This document shows positions 34,592 through 46,086 of a DNA stretch of 64,000 bases, in pieces (within the stretch, counting starts at the first letter, position 1; every line of letters begins with the position of its first letter). A model generated the notes under the pieces. The model saw only the letters and a list, made by a program, of their open reading frames with translations, was not told the origin of the DNA and ran no database searches. This stretch comes from Dipteronia dyeriana. Lineage: Eukaryota; Streptophyta; Magnoliopsida; Sapindales; Sapindaceae. Both the position numbers and the translations under genes were made by a program. Location: positions 24,004,501-24,068,500 of the forward strand of contig CM065295.1 in NCBI GenBank assembly GCA_032871835.1, given 5' to 3'.

Positions 34592-35415
34592 GTATGACAC
34601 ACTATTGAAAATGTTTTCAAGACGATTAGTCAGGGAACCATTCCTGAAACGGCTCCAGTGGTCATCCCTGATAAAAGTCCGGCCAGATGACTTCGTCATT
34701 AACATATCTTAGGGGGTGGGACACGTGGGAATACCCAAGGATCCTACTCATGCATCCGCAACTTCAGGGGATAAAGAATCCTTATTCATATTGTCTGAAG
34801 TGTCCACTCCTCCCAAAGGTGCCTCAATTTGGACACTCGGGGAAACTCTAGCATCAACGTTATCGTCACTTGATTCAACAAATGACACCACCCGATGAAT
34901 CTTTTGAGGATGAGCAGGAGAGTCACTTGCCTTCCTTTTCTTAAACCGAGTACAGTGGAAGCCAATGTCAGCCGCAGGATCTTCTTGATCTTCAGTAATA
35001 TCTTGAAAGGATTCAAAAAGATAAGGATGGAAGTTAGCCTGCTCATTAGAGGGTACCCTAACTCCTTCCTCATCCCCAAACTACTCGGTGGGAACTTCAT
35101 CGATCATGGAGCTAGGCTCACTGGACATTGCACCACTAAGATGCCCTCACTGCCTGTCTTCATCCTCAGACACCCTCCGGGCAATATCAGTTCCAAAAAG
35201 GCCACTCGGACCGCTTGACTCCTCCACGGTCGGCTGAATGACTTCAAGAATATACTCAGGAATTTACTCGTCAGCTTCATCGAAATCCTCATCTGACGCG
35301 TTATAAGGAGGAACAACCCTTTTTTTATTTTGGTGAGAAGCTTCTTTACGACTCGCTTGAACAATAGATTTCACCTGGCGAGCATGGACATCGCAAACGA
35401 TGTCTATTTCATACA

Positions 35416-35481
35416 CTGAATACAAACAAGTTAGAAAAGAGAAAAAGATGAGAAAAATAAGAACGAGAACATTCTACTTAC
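35416..35481 (-). other. Intron 1 of the antisense gene, copy 2
   Basis: GTAAGT donor and TTTGTATTCAG acceptor, 66 bp. Removal joins SDYRRR to LYEIDIVCD in frame. Confidence 0.78.
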
Positions 35482-37124
35482 GCCGTCTACGATAATCTGA
35501 AATCTGAGTAAAGAAGCCAAGTTTATTCATTTTCTTCTCATTAAAAAGATAGGACCTGCTCCTCTTTTCCAGAGTACACACGGTCACCCGAGCAAGTCTA
35601 ATCAACTCGGTGTCAATGAAAACAGGTCGTGACTTTTTCCAACGATCAAGAGAGCAAAAGGATCGGGGAACCTTTAACACTTCTCAATCTTCCCCAGTCG
35701 AGACCTCGATCTCAAGTCCTAGGTTCCCTCCAGTAAAAAATCCAGTTATTCTTCCAATGCTTGTTTGAGGTGGGAAAACCCCACAAAAAACCTTTTTTTT
35801 TTGCATCCAATGAAATATCAACCCCTCGGTTCACCTTCGTCCCTTCAAGAATCCAGTTATCTAGTTGGCTGGATAGAAGAAAGTAAGTCCCAGTCTGACC
35901 AGATTGCCTTAGAGCATAGAAGTGTCTAATTTAGTGAGAGGAAGATGGCGACAAGTTCATCCGGCTCCACATGTGCCACATACACATCAAGATTCTATAG
36001 TTGTTCGGGGCAAGTTGGGCGGGAGCGATCCCCGTCTCAACAAGAAACCAAGCGATAAACGGCTGGAGGGGAAGAGTCACACCACAACAAAGCATGGACT
36101 CATAAATTGCTACCATACATGAGGAAGGGTTCCATACGACTCTATCACCAGAAGGAGCCAGTAGAACTGAATCTTCTAGATCGAACCGAGTGCTATACTT
36201 TTCGATTTCATCCTCCCCGACCACATTCGGCTCAGCATCATATGCACTCGGGAAATTGAGTGAGAAGAGAATTCGAGATACACTGTGTTCCTCTTCAACA
36301 TCCTTCTCGTCAATTACTTGCCTCCCGATTTGAATGCCGCTTGAACAATGTTTGTGAACCATACGGTTACTCTGATGCTTTCCCATCCTTGATCGAAAAG
36401 GAACCATGTGATCAGAATCAAGAGAATCAGAACTAGAAGAAGATTCAGAACTAGAACTTAAACGAATGTCGGGATAAAGCCCGGAAACATCAACGTCTAA
36501 AAAACGAGGCTCGTCTGGAGGGATTTTCCCCAATAACCTACGAACACAAGAAACCAATTGAAAATCTCCACGCTCAAGTGTTTCGAAAGCTATAACAAAA
36601 AGGCACTGTCGTGAAACGGGATCCATTTGAACTGACCTTTAAAGCATATGCGAAGAAATTAGGAAAAGCTTTTATAAAGAATCCTCCATGCCCAAGAAAA
36701 GCCTGGGTTATTTGCTTCTGTATGCGAAAAATGAACCAAAACAGTCTCTTTCCAATTTAAATAGGCTATTCAAAAAGTCGAAGACATGAAACCCTAGAGT
36801 CTCAAAAAGCGGGAAAAATCAAAAAAGGGATTTTACGACGTAGGCGACGTATCAGATAATCAACAAGTCGCGTCTCATAAATGCTATCAAAGAAACAGAG
36901 CGGTTAAAGGACACGTGTCGTAGAAAGAACTGACCAAGCCGTCAGAATTTCAAAACGTCATAATCACTGGGATCTCGTGTGAAGGGACAAATTGCACATG
37001 CATGGTAACTATTAAAACACGTCATGTGATGTGTTGTTTAAGGATTATTCCTGTATTAATGAGGCATAAAAGGTCAAAAAGTCGATTAAAATACTTTTAC
37101 CAAGAACAAAATCCTACTCGGCAA

Positions 37125-37143
37125 AAATATTTTAAGGGGGCAT
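37125..37143 (+). other. Polypurine tract, Tat-type copy 2
   Basis: AAATATTTTAAGGGGGCAT immediately precedes the TG of the 3' LTR. Confidence 0.8.
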
Positions 37144-38016
37144 TGTTATATGTATATTTTTTAGAATGTGAATGTCACTGACAGGTAGGACAATCCCTTA
37201 AAAAATTGCTAGATGGACATCCGAGTTGGCATCTAGAAGATACCCTTTAAGACATCATAAAGGAATAAGAACCCGAATAAATCTGAACACGAGTATTCGG
37301 TACGTTGTGTCCTACTCGGGATAGAGTACTTAGCACATTATGTTCTACTCGGGACAATACGGGAAATCTGAATAAAGAAATCCAGCACACGATTCACACG
37401 TGGGTAAACCAAGAATCATGCTCCAATACACAAGACATCCGTATCAAAGGAAGCTTCTAGAAAGATAATACACTAAACATGAAGCAAGTCCAAATCAGAC
37501 AACAACTCTATCATTCTAGAAGATTGCACATCGATTAGGAGAATAAAATCCTAAATCAAGATTGTGTAATTAGAGTCCCACGAAGATTCAGATTCAACTC
37601 AAAGGATCTCCGAAACAGGAAAGAAGATAAAGACGATTCCAAAAAGTAACCAATCGTAATTAAATACAAATTCTTTTCCTTATTTGTACAACAAGGATTA
37701 GAGTTCTATGCATGTATAAATAGATTCATAATCTCATTATTGAGGGAGATATAGAACGATATATATAGAAAAAATCACTACAAGAGAGAGGCAAAAAAGA
37801 TTGAGTGGTGTAATTCTTCATTTAAATAGTGGATTTGGCTTGGTTGTGTATTTAGCCACCCGTAGACGTTTTTCCGACCATCGGAGTTTTACCACGTAAA
37901 CTCGTGTCTTAATAACTTCAATTGCATTATCTTTCTCTTTCTCTTTCTCTTTTGACAGGTCATAACCAAATCTAGCATTGTTGACTTTCTTATCCATCGA
38001 AAAATCAACGTCAACA
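37144..38016 (+). repeat. 3' LTR of Tat-type copy 2
   Basis: Matches the 5' LTR with roughly 5 percent difference in the part compared. It has the same TATAAATAG box (37715-37723). Its last 561 bp are also the start of the tandem duplication described at 37456-40446. Confidence 0.93.
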
Positions 38017-38058
38017 ACTATTATATATATATATATATTATAAAATAAAATAAAATTG

Positions 38059-38061
<3 letters not shown>

Positions 38062-38096
<35 letters not shown>
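38062..38096. repeat. (TA)n microsatellite
   Basis: A run of about 17 TA units. The counterpart in unit B is at 39527-39561. Confidence 0.85.
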
Positions 38097-38099
<3 letters not shown>

Positions 38100-38854
38100 A
38101 TATTATTATAAAATAAAATAAAAATGATAAAATTGAAAATGAAAATTATGGGCTGTATTCGCTATTTGTTTTTCCCATGCTTTTTTCTTTAGAGGATTAC
38201 AGGTTACAATTATTACAGTAGGACTATCAGGACTTATCAAGATAAGACAATACATATGCGGTTCAGATAACTACACCCACAAACAGAAAGAAAACCTCAC
38301 ATACATGCTTATAAAATACGCATAGTGGGACTTAAACCCTTCACCACCACTTTAAAATATATATACACAACCATTTATGCTAAGAGGTGATGTGTATTTT
38401 CTACCGAAATTTGACATCAAATGACTGAATGAATGAGTATTATATCGGTCTATCTATATATGAGTATATCCACTACGTTAATGTGTACAGTAGTAAAATC
38501 CGAATGTGTTGTGAATAAAGATGAACACTAGGAAAATGAAAATAGATATTGATCTTCCATCCTCATTTCCCAAACCTTCCCCCATCCTTCCCCAAATAGG
38601 GAAATGGGGATAGGGGTTTAGGGGATGTATCCCCTTCCCTATTTCCCTGTTTTTTTTTTTCTAATTTGATTTTTTTTTCTAATTTGAATTTTTTTTCCTG
38701 TTTCTCCAATTTCTTTAATTTCTCTCGTTTGATATTGAGAAAATAGTTTTTGGGGGAAATGGGCGGCCCTCTAGCTATGAAATAAGGCCGTCTGATAAAC
38801 GCGTTGAGGCTCATCATATTACTTGAACAGATTTTGATTGTTTAGGTTTGAGAG

Positions 38855-38965
38855 GTATTGTGGCCCAGAAAGGCCCAAGACGAATCTATAAATTTGGTGC
38901 TTCCAGCAACATTTGCATATGCATCTATCTACAAAACCCTAATTTGGCTGTAGCCGCTCTCTCGC
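38855..38965 (+). promoter_or_regulatory. Ribosomal-protein-type promoter, copy in unit A (orphan)
   Basis: Two GGCCCA site II-like elements (TGGCCCAGAAAGGCCCAAG), then TATAAATTT about 10-15 bp further, then a telo-box AAACCCTAA near 38936. This combination is typical of plant ribosomal-protein and other translation-related genes. It now runs straight into LTR sequence, so no gene follows. Confidence 0.55.
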
Positions 38966-39523
38966 AGTGGATCTAGAAAGATAATACACCAAACAGGAAG
39001 CAAGTCCAAATCAGGCAACAACTCTATCATTCTAGAAGATTGCACATCGATCAGGAGAACAAAATCCTAAATCAAGATTGTGTATTTAGAGTCCCACGAA
39101 GATTCAAATTCAACTCAAAGGATCTCTGAAACAGGAAAGAAGTTAAATACAATTACAACAAGCAACCAATCCTAATTAAATACAAATTATTTTCCTTATT
39201 TGTACAACAAGGATTAGGGTTCTATACATGTATAAATAGACCCATAATCTAATTGTTGAGGGAGATATAGAACGATATATATATAAAAAAATCACTACAA
39301 GAGAGAGGCAAAAGAGATCGAGTGGTGTAATTCTTCATTTAAATAGTGGATTTGGCTTAGTTGTGTATTCAGCCACCTGTGAACGTTTCTCCTACCACCG
39401 GAGTTTTACCACGTAAACTCGTGTCTTAATAACTTCAATTGCATTCTCTTTCTCTTTTGACAGGTCACAACCAAATCCAGCATTGTTGACTTTCTTATCC
39501 ATCGAGAAATCAACGTCAATAAC

Positions 39524-39526
<3 letters not shown>

Positions 39527-39561
<35 letters not shown>
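39527..39561. repeat. (TA)n microsatellite
   Basis: Seventeen TA units, equivalent to 38062-38096. Confidence 0.85.
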
Positions 39562-39563
<2 letters not shown>

Positions 39564-40309
39564 ATATTATTATAAAATAAAATAAAAATGATAAAATTGA
39601 AAATGAAAATTATGGGTTGTATTCGCTATTTGTTTTTCCCATGCTTTTTTCTTTATGGGATTACAAGTTACAATTATTACAATAGGACTATCAGAACATA
39701 TCAATATAAGACAATTCATATGTGGTTCAGATAACTTTACCCACAAACAGAAAAAAAACCTCTCATACATACTTGTAAAATACGCATGGTGTGACTTAAA
39801 CCCTTCATCACCACTTAAAAAAATATATGCACAACCATTTATGCTAAGAGGTGATGTGTATTTTCTACCAAAATTTGACATCAAATGATTGCATGAATGA
39901 GTATTATATCGGTCTATCTATATATGAGTATATCCACTACATTAATGTGTATAGTAGTAAAATCTGAATGTGTTGTGAATAAAGATGGACACTGGGAAAA
40001 TGAGGATAGATATTGATCTCCCATCCTCATTTCCCAAACCTTCTCCCATCCCTCCCCCAAATAGGGAAATGGGGATAGGGGGTTTGGGGGATGTATACCC
40101 TATCCTATTTCCCTGTTTCTTTGATTTTTTTTTTCCTGTTTCTCCAATTTCTTTAATTTCTCTTGTTTGATCTTGAGAAAATAGTTTTTGGGGGAAATAG
40201 GAGGTCCTCCCCAATATCCCTGGGAATTTGGGGAAATGCCGCCCTCTAGCTGTGAAATAAGACCGTCTGATAAAAGCACCGAGGCTCATCATATTACTTG
40301 AACAGTTTT

Positions 40310-40445
40310 GGATTGTTTGGGTCTGAGAGGTATTGTGGCCCAGAAAGGCCCAAGACGATTCTATAAATTTGGTGCTTCCAGCAACAATTGCATATGCATC
40401 TATCTGCAAAACCCTAATCTGGGTGTAGCCGCTCTCTAGCAGTGG
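40310..40445 (+). promoter_or_regulatory. Ribosomal-protein-type promoter, copy in unit B
   Basis: Same site II pair (GGCCCAGAAAGGCCCAAG), TATAAATTT near 40363 and AAACCCTAA near 40410, followed by a leader-like GTAGCCGCTCTCTAGCAG. What follows (40447-40740) may be a 5' leader or intron, but I find no coding exon within 1.5 kb. The gene may have been displaced or lost. Confidence 0.55.
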
Positions 40446-40446
40446 A

Positions 40447-41923
40447 TCTGTAGTTTTTCAGTTAAGTTTTTCTATTGTCGTTTTCATTTTTTTTTTTTGA
40501 TTCGTTTATACGTTGGCAAATATGAATAGTGCTTATTTCTGACACCTCTTGTATGAGAAGAGCCTTTAAAACTCTGCTTTGAGTACAGATAGCAGCTTAC
40601 TGAGCCTTCATTTTCTTTATTCTCTATCAACGTACATATATGCTTTAATCTGATTGCTTGATTTTCTCTCTCTCTCTCTCTCTTTCCTTTCAAATCTGAC
40701 GACGTTGTCGATTATGATACGTACTCCTACTGGAATCACTTGTCGTAAATCTGTATGGCTACGTTGAAAGTTGGAAATTTAAAATGTTAAGACTTATATT
40801 TTCTTTTTAATTCAAATTCAAATACCATTTGATTGAAACATAAAACATATTTATTTATTGTTTTTCCGATCTTGAACTACTCTTCCGAGCTACTTCTCTA
40901 AGCTAGCATAAAACTCTCGGACTACATCGATATTGGCATCCCTCCGGTGCGCACGACATCAGGAATCACAGGTAATCTCTCCGTTTTTGTTACCTTGATT
41001 CACTCTCTCCGTTTCTGCACAAAATTCACTGGTAATCTATTAAACACAAGCTCTATACGATGTAGAATACCAACGACCCAATATCCTCAAAACCAACAGA
41101 ATTACCTACAACCACTTCCAGCAACTTCAGTCAATCACAAACACACTAAACACCAAATTCGGCCACAACCAAAAACAGTACTAACAAAGCCTCTAAAAGC
41201 AATCTCTCACATAAATACAGACACTAGATGATAATCCAAGTAAGGTAGGGAGTTTTTTTTAATTGCACAAACCTCCCTTGAGTTTAGATTCTAAAATTAA
41301 AAGATAATCGATGGAGATCCGATTAAATCCCCAAAATAAACAAAATCCTCAAATCAATCCGGAAAACAAAATCCAATTCAGCGATCATATTTTCATCAAT
41401 CAAGTCCAAAAAAAAATCCCAATAAATAATTTCGAGATCCAAACACACATTTATAGGTCAAGATTACTCTTCAATCCTTTTCCAAAAAAATATCAATTGG
41501 TTGAGCAGGAGATGGATCTTCTTCAGTTCCATCGCAGAAGCGGAGTTTTCTGAAGCTGAAACGGAATGAGGAGTTGATGACGTTGATTGATATGAACAAG
41601 GCAGGGTAGGTGTTGTTGGCTTGGAAGCCGCCGACATTCGCGGCAGCGAGAATATGACATAGACGTGCTGCCTGGTGGAGAGACTCGACGTCGGACTGGC
41701 GGTGAGATCACAGATGGAGCTGGGATTTCGTTTTCATTTTTTCTATTCTTTTTAATGTTTTCATATTTTTAAATTTTTGTAATAAATGTATATCCACAAG
41801 CATGAAATGACGAAAATACCTCTACTTTTGACGGTCAATACTTTATCCATTTATGTTTTCTTTCTGTAAATTAATAAGATAAAAGTCGATATTGTTACCT
41901 TAACTGCTTTTAAGGGTCAAAAG
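40447..41923. other. Intergenic or gene remnant, no coding sequence recognised
   Basis: Contains a (CT)n run at 40665-40683. GC-richer sequence at 41500-41720 has short frames that resemble no family I know. The piece at 41290-41480 shares words (GATCATATTTTCATCAAT-like, GAGATCC) with 46170-46340 and 48770-48900. Confidence 0.4.
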
Positions 41924-43160
41924 TAGGATTATTTATTCGGATTAACAAATCGTATTCGGATCGATCTAAACATGATACGATTAATTTTAGATCCATCTAA
42001 ATATGACACGTTTATTAAATAAGTCATATTCTTTTATCCTAAACATAACGCAATTAAATATGATTTAACAAAACACAACACAAATAACCCTTTTAATAAA
42101 TGGATTCAACGGATCGTGTCAAATGAACGATGTATGACCCATGTCACCTATTAATTCTTATTTTACTAAATTACACATTAATTGTAATTAACAAGTTTAC
42201 GCTAAAATAATTCCACAAATCTAAACCTAAATCTAAAAGTTAGCAAATGCAAATTCAATTTCAAAATTACAGATCTCTAAAAATACAAATCGATATATTC
42301 TACAAGTTTACACTAAGATAATTCCTCAAATCTAAACCCAAATCCAAAAGTTAGCAAATACAAATCCAACTTCAAAATTACAGATCTACAAAAATAAAAA
42401 TCGATATATTCTACTTGTGTTTCACCATCATTTTTCTCATCCATACCATCAAGTTGCCCTTTCTTTTTGACTCTAGCTTGATCTGCAACTTTTATAGACT
42501 CCAACACAAATAAATTTTTGCTTCTTTCTTGGAGATTCGGCTGATCTCTTTTATTAACACTAAATCTCAAATCAAAAACCGAAATTGGAGGAGAACTATG
42601 TGGCGGCTAAAGATGTGCGGAAGACCGGAAAAGAGAAAGCGGAGCTGAAGATGTGATGCGTCAAGTAGCAGCAGCATATCTGAAGCTTAGTGGGCAATGA
42701 AAAATGGTCTGATGAGGTGAAGATAATAGATAAAAAAATTGATAGAGGAGAGGGTTAAATAAGTGGTACCAGTGTGAACTTTGAAGATCGGAAACTGTCT
42801 AGAAACGATGAGAGAGAGAGACTTCAAGACTTCAAGACTTAGAAGAGGTTACGGCTGTATTGGTAGTGAAAATGTGAAATTAGGTTTAGGGTTTTGATTT
42901 TAACTTTATATGGTATACACCAAAGGTATAAAAATGTCCCTCGTCACTAAATTTATATATTTACCCTTATTAATCGTGTCAACCCGTGACCCGCGACCCT
43001 TCTACCCGCTAAACTTAACCCGATCACGACACGATTAATAAACGGGTTATACAGGTTGACTCGTTTATTGACACGACACGTTTAACTTTAACCCAAACCC
43101 GTAATAAATGGGTTCATGTCGTGTCGATCCGTCGTGTTATGACTCATATTGATACCCCTA
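41924..43160. mobile_element. hAT-like non-autonomous element
   Basis: Flanked by GTCAAAAG (41916-41923) and GCCAAAAG (43161-43168), an 8-bp duplication with one mismatch. The right end read inward is TAGGGGTATCAATATGAGTC, followed by repeated ACACGAC/GTGTCG motifs; the left end is TAGGATTATTTATTCGG with GATACG/ACACG motifs. No transposase is present. Confidence 0.65.
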
Positions 43161-43262
43161 GCCAAAAGTGATTTCGGACAAAAAACAGGGTGTTTGGTAA
43201 AATGGTAGGGAAGTGCTTTTGATCACTTTTAACTTCTCCCAACTGAGTTTTTGAGAAGCTAC

Positions 43263-43874
43263 TATGGATGGGCATTTCCCCGACGGACCCCAACCCCCAC
43301 AGGGCCCCATCCCCATTTGGGGGCAAATTTTTCCACTAAATGGGGTTTGGGGGTGGCCCCATTCCCCCATTTCTTTTAATAGGGTGGGGGTGGTGCCCCA
43401 TTTACCCCATTTACCCTTATATATTTATATATTTTTTCTTTTATTTTCCTAAAAAATAATAACTTTAACTCTATTACTCATTTACTTTCTATCCATTTTC
43501 CCCATTTTTCCATATTTATTTATGTGTAAAACTATATTACTATAGTTATTTGTATTAATTTCTTATTAAATTAAATCAATTATATATTTTAGATTATTTA
43601 TAGAATTGGTCGAAATAATGTGAATCGAACAATTCGAATGATTGAATTTCGAATCTTGAATTCTAAATTTTGAATTTCAAATTGAAAAATATTAGAATTG
43701 AAAATGGGGGAAATGGGGAACAGGGATGGGGGTAGGGAAACCTCCCTCCAAACACCTCCATCCCCACTTCCCTTTAATGGGGTTTGGGGGCGGGGTGTGG
43801 GGGAAGGTTTTAGGAATGAGGGTAGGGGTGGGGGGACCCTCCCCAGCCCCAATGGCCCCCCACACCCATCCCTA
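43263..43874. mobile_element. G-rich hAT MITE
   Basis: A 612-bp element flanked by GAAGCTAC (43255-43262) and GAAACTAC (43875-43882), an 8-bp duplication with one mismatch. Ends are TATGGATGGG and, from the right, TAGGGATGGG. Subterminal parts are runs of C on the left (43285-43400) and G, then C, on the right (43700-43860), so the two ends can fold together. No coding capacity. Confidence 0.7.
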
Positions 43875-43894
43875 GAAACTACAAATACATGCTT

Positions 43895-43940
43895 TTGGAT
43901 TTTGGATTTTGGATTTTGGATTTTGGATTTTGGTTTTTGG
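43895..43940. repeat. (GGATTTT)n simple repeat
   Basis: Six units of seven bases. Confidence 0.9.
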
Positions 43941-44589
43941 CTTCTTCTTTTAGAAAACGCGCTACAGTGATATTAAATGAAATTTTACCAACTTTCCAAC
44001 TTTGTCCTTGCCTTTAACGAAATTTACCCAAAAAAATCGGCTTACATTGCTATACAAAAAAATTGTTGCCATAACTGTAAAAAAACTGGACTAATTAATT
44101 CAATAAAGTAGAATAAAAAAATAAATTAAAATAAATAAATAAAATGGGGTTAATTAATTCAATAAAGTATAATAAAAAAATGGGGCTAATTAATTCAATA
44201 AAGTATCATAATTATACAACACTTAATACTAAACACAAATAAACAAGAAAAATACAGAGTATAGCACATTAGCATCATTTAGATGTCTATGTCATTTTAG
44301 TAATTTTACACTCACAAAACTTTTTACTTCAATTTACCAAACACATTGAAGTTGCTTTTAGTTCTCACAGCACTTTTGAAAATCAGTTTGCTCAACACTC
44401 AGCTTATTCTTTCCACAGCAACTCTAAAAGCAATCCCCCCACAACAATTCTAAAAGCACTTCTCTCCACAGCACAACATACCAAACTGGACCAAAATCTC
44501 AAGTTAAAGCATCCATCAAACAAGTTTACCGTGTGAATATCAAGATACCAAATAAACTGTTGAAATTCTTATTTAATTTAAAAAAACTA

Positions 44590-46086
44590 GGGAAATTATC
44601 ATTTTGGTTCCTGTATTTTGGCCAACAATGACATTTTTAACTGTCTTTCCATTTTTCATTAGGCGGTCCCTATATTTTAAAAAACACATCAATTTAGTCC
44701 CTCTGACCAGTTTTTTAACTGTCAACCCTAACGGAAAATGGTGAATGACTATTTTAACCTTAGTCATTTATTTAAAAAAAAAATAGGAAAATTATCATTT
44801 TGATCCCTATATTTTGGCAGACAGTGACATTTTTAACTGTCTTTCCATTTTTCACTGGGTTGTCCCTATGTTTTCAAAAACACATCAATTTAGTCCCTCT
44901 TACCAGTTTTTTTACAGTCAACCCAAATAGAAAAGGGTGAATGACTAGTTTAACCTTAGCCATTTATTTTCTTTTAAAAATAAAAGAAAAGAAAAGAAAA
45001 ATGAAAAAGGAGAAAAAAAAAATAGAAAAATAATATTAGATGGAAATAATAATAAAAAAATCTTAAATGGATCTTCACCATTATATTTTCTCCATTAATG
45101 GATATCATAACACAAACCTATACCATCAAAGCCAAACTCAAACAACAACAAAATTGTTGATGTTAAGAATAAATATCTGAGAGATAAATCTCCATTATTG
45201 ATGAAACAACAAAACAGTCGTCGTCATCATCAATTAAAGAAAATTTTATATCTCCATTTTTTTCTTTAATCATCATCAACAAATAGAGGCTCAAATTACA
45301 TATTATTCATAAATCATAATAAAAAAAGGAATATCTCTTTTTAATTGTGGGAGTAATTGTTCAATAAACATTTATAATTCTTGATTCCAGATCTCTTGAA
45401 GCCTCCATTAAAACCTCAATTCCAAACCAGTCAGGCAACCACCACCACAAACCTAGGTTTGTAGGGATGGTGACAATGATTTTTTTTTTCTGGCTTGCTA
45501 GTTAGTGTAATAGGTTGTTTGTGAATTTTGTGTAACTGGTGTAATGGTGGGGATTTTGATTCATTTTAATTTTTAGGTTTTGATCCATATTGATTGTTGA
45601 TTTTAAAATTATATTGTTTTTAAAAAATAAAAATAAAATTATTTTTAATTAAATATTAAAATTAATTCAAAACATTATTTTGTGTTATATATATATGACA
45701 CGTGACATTTTATATGGTTAAAGATAAAAATATCTTTAAAATTGTTAAGTTTAATTAACGATTGACCAATTAAGGGACTAAATTGATGTTTTTTTTTTTA
45801 AAACATAGGGATCATCTAGTGAAAAATAGAAAGACAGTTAAAAACATCATTGTCGGCCAAAACATAAGGATCAAAATGATAATTTCCCTATATTTTTTTG
45901 ACACGTGGCATGTTATGTGGTTAAAGACTAAAATACGCTTAAAATTGTTAAGTTTGACTAACGATTGACCGACTAAAGGACTAAATTGATGTGTTTTTTA
46001 AAACATAGGGTTCACCCAGTGAAAAATGGAAATACAGTTAAAAACGTCATTATCGACCAAAACATAGGGACCAAAATGATAATTTC
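44590..46086. mobile_element. TIR element F (Mutator-like) with tandemly doubled arms
   Basis: The left arm GAAATTATCATTTTGG..., ACATCAATTTAGTCCCTC and its reverse complement at the right end form inverted repeats of about 180 bp. Each arm is present twice: left at 44590-44785 and 44786-44970, right at about 45690-45887 and 45888-46086. The interior (45060-45480) resembles UTR-like or captured sequence without an open frame. Flanks are A-rich (AAAAAACTA and AAAAAAATT), so the target duplication is uncertain. Confidence 0.65.

Larger units (their letters stand above)
33669..36626 (-). pseudogene. Antisense gene of Tat-type copy 2 (Transposase_28-like), two introns, broken
   Basis: Exon 1 (36626-35482) starts MDPVSRQCLFVIAFETLERG and contains a Ser-rich acidic patch, then the Transposase_28-like core (NPSSCMVAIYESMLCCGVTL, FLVETGIAPAQLAPN, YRILMCMWHMWSR). 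A stop interrupts it at 35931, but HFYALRQSGQTGTYFL continues in register. Intron 1 is 35416-35481 (GTAAGT to TTCAG). Exon 2 (35415-34592) is acidic. Intron 2 is 34525-34591 (GTAAGT to TGCAG). Exon 3 (34524-33669) begins VVAKFAQFVQMQQHQADRIR, a coiled-coil stretch, and ends SIGKVSKSLAPP. Splicing borders are canonical and conserved with copy 1. Function is unknown; extra ORFs of this type are known downstream of pol in Tat-lineage elements. Confidence 0.78.
26238..38016 (+). mobile_element. Ty3/gypsy Tat-type LTR retrotransposon, copy 2 (complete)
   Basis: An 11.8-kb element with TG/CA LTRs of 865 and 873 bp, flanked by GCTAT and ACTAT (4 of 5 bases equal). Order: LTR, primer site, gag, protease, reverse transcriptase, RNase H, Archaea-type RNase H, integrase, spacer, antisense gene, polypurine tract, LTR. 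In a 265-bp sample the LTRs differ at about 13 positions, an old insertion. All proteins carry stops or frameshifts. The LTR has the same layout as copy 1 (a TTGCYAGRTGGAYATCCGA core), so the two are relatives but not recent sisters. Confidence 0.95.
37456..38971. repeat. Tandem duplication, unit A (LTR 3' part plus flank)
   Basis: The unit begins inside the 3' LTR (TCTAGAAAG) and runs through its end, (TA)n tracts, a region with GGGGAAATGG-type motifs, and a promoter-like stretch ending GCAGTGGA. Unit B (38972-40446) repeats it in the same orientation. The shared bases at the breakpoint are TCT. Confidence 0.9.
38972..40446. repeat. Tandem duplication, unit B
   Basis: Starts with LTR sequence (38972-39517, including TATAAATAG near 39230) that has no LTR beginning and no coding region before it. 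It continues through the same (TA)n, the GGGGAAATGG segment and the promoter. Unit B has about 36 bp (near 40200-40240) that unit A lacks. Confidence 0.9.
43161..44530. mobile_element. Probable non-autonomous hAT-like element, outer copy interrupted by 43263-43874
   Basis: Left GTGTTTGGTAAAATGG and AAGTGCTTTTGATCAC motifs are mirrored near 44320-44490 by TTTACCAAACACATTG and CTAAAAGCACTTCTC. The ends are not sharply defined. A (GGATTTT)n run at 43895-43940 lies just after the nested element. Confidence 0.45.

Noticed and set aside
38972..39517. A separate solo or truncated LTR insertion
   Set aside because: Its flanking DNA is duplicated together with it, so it arose by tandem duplication.
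40530..40600. Possible intronic snoRNA downstream of the ribosomal-protein-type promoter
   Set aside because: CTGA words are present but no C box near the start and no convincing H/ACA hinge and tail.
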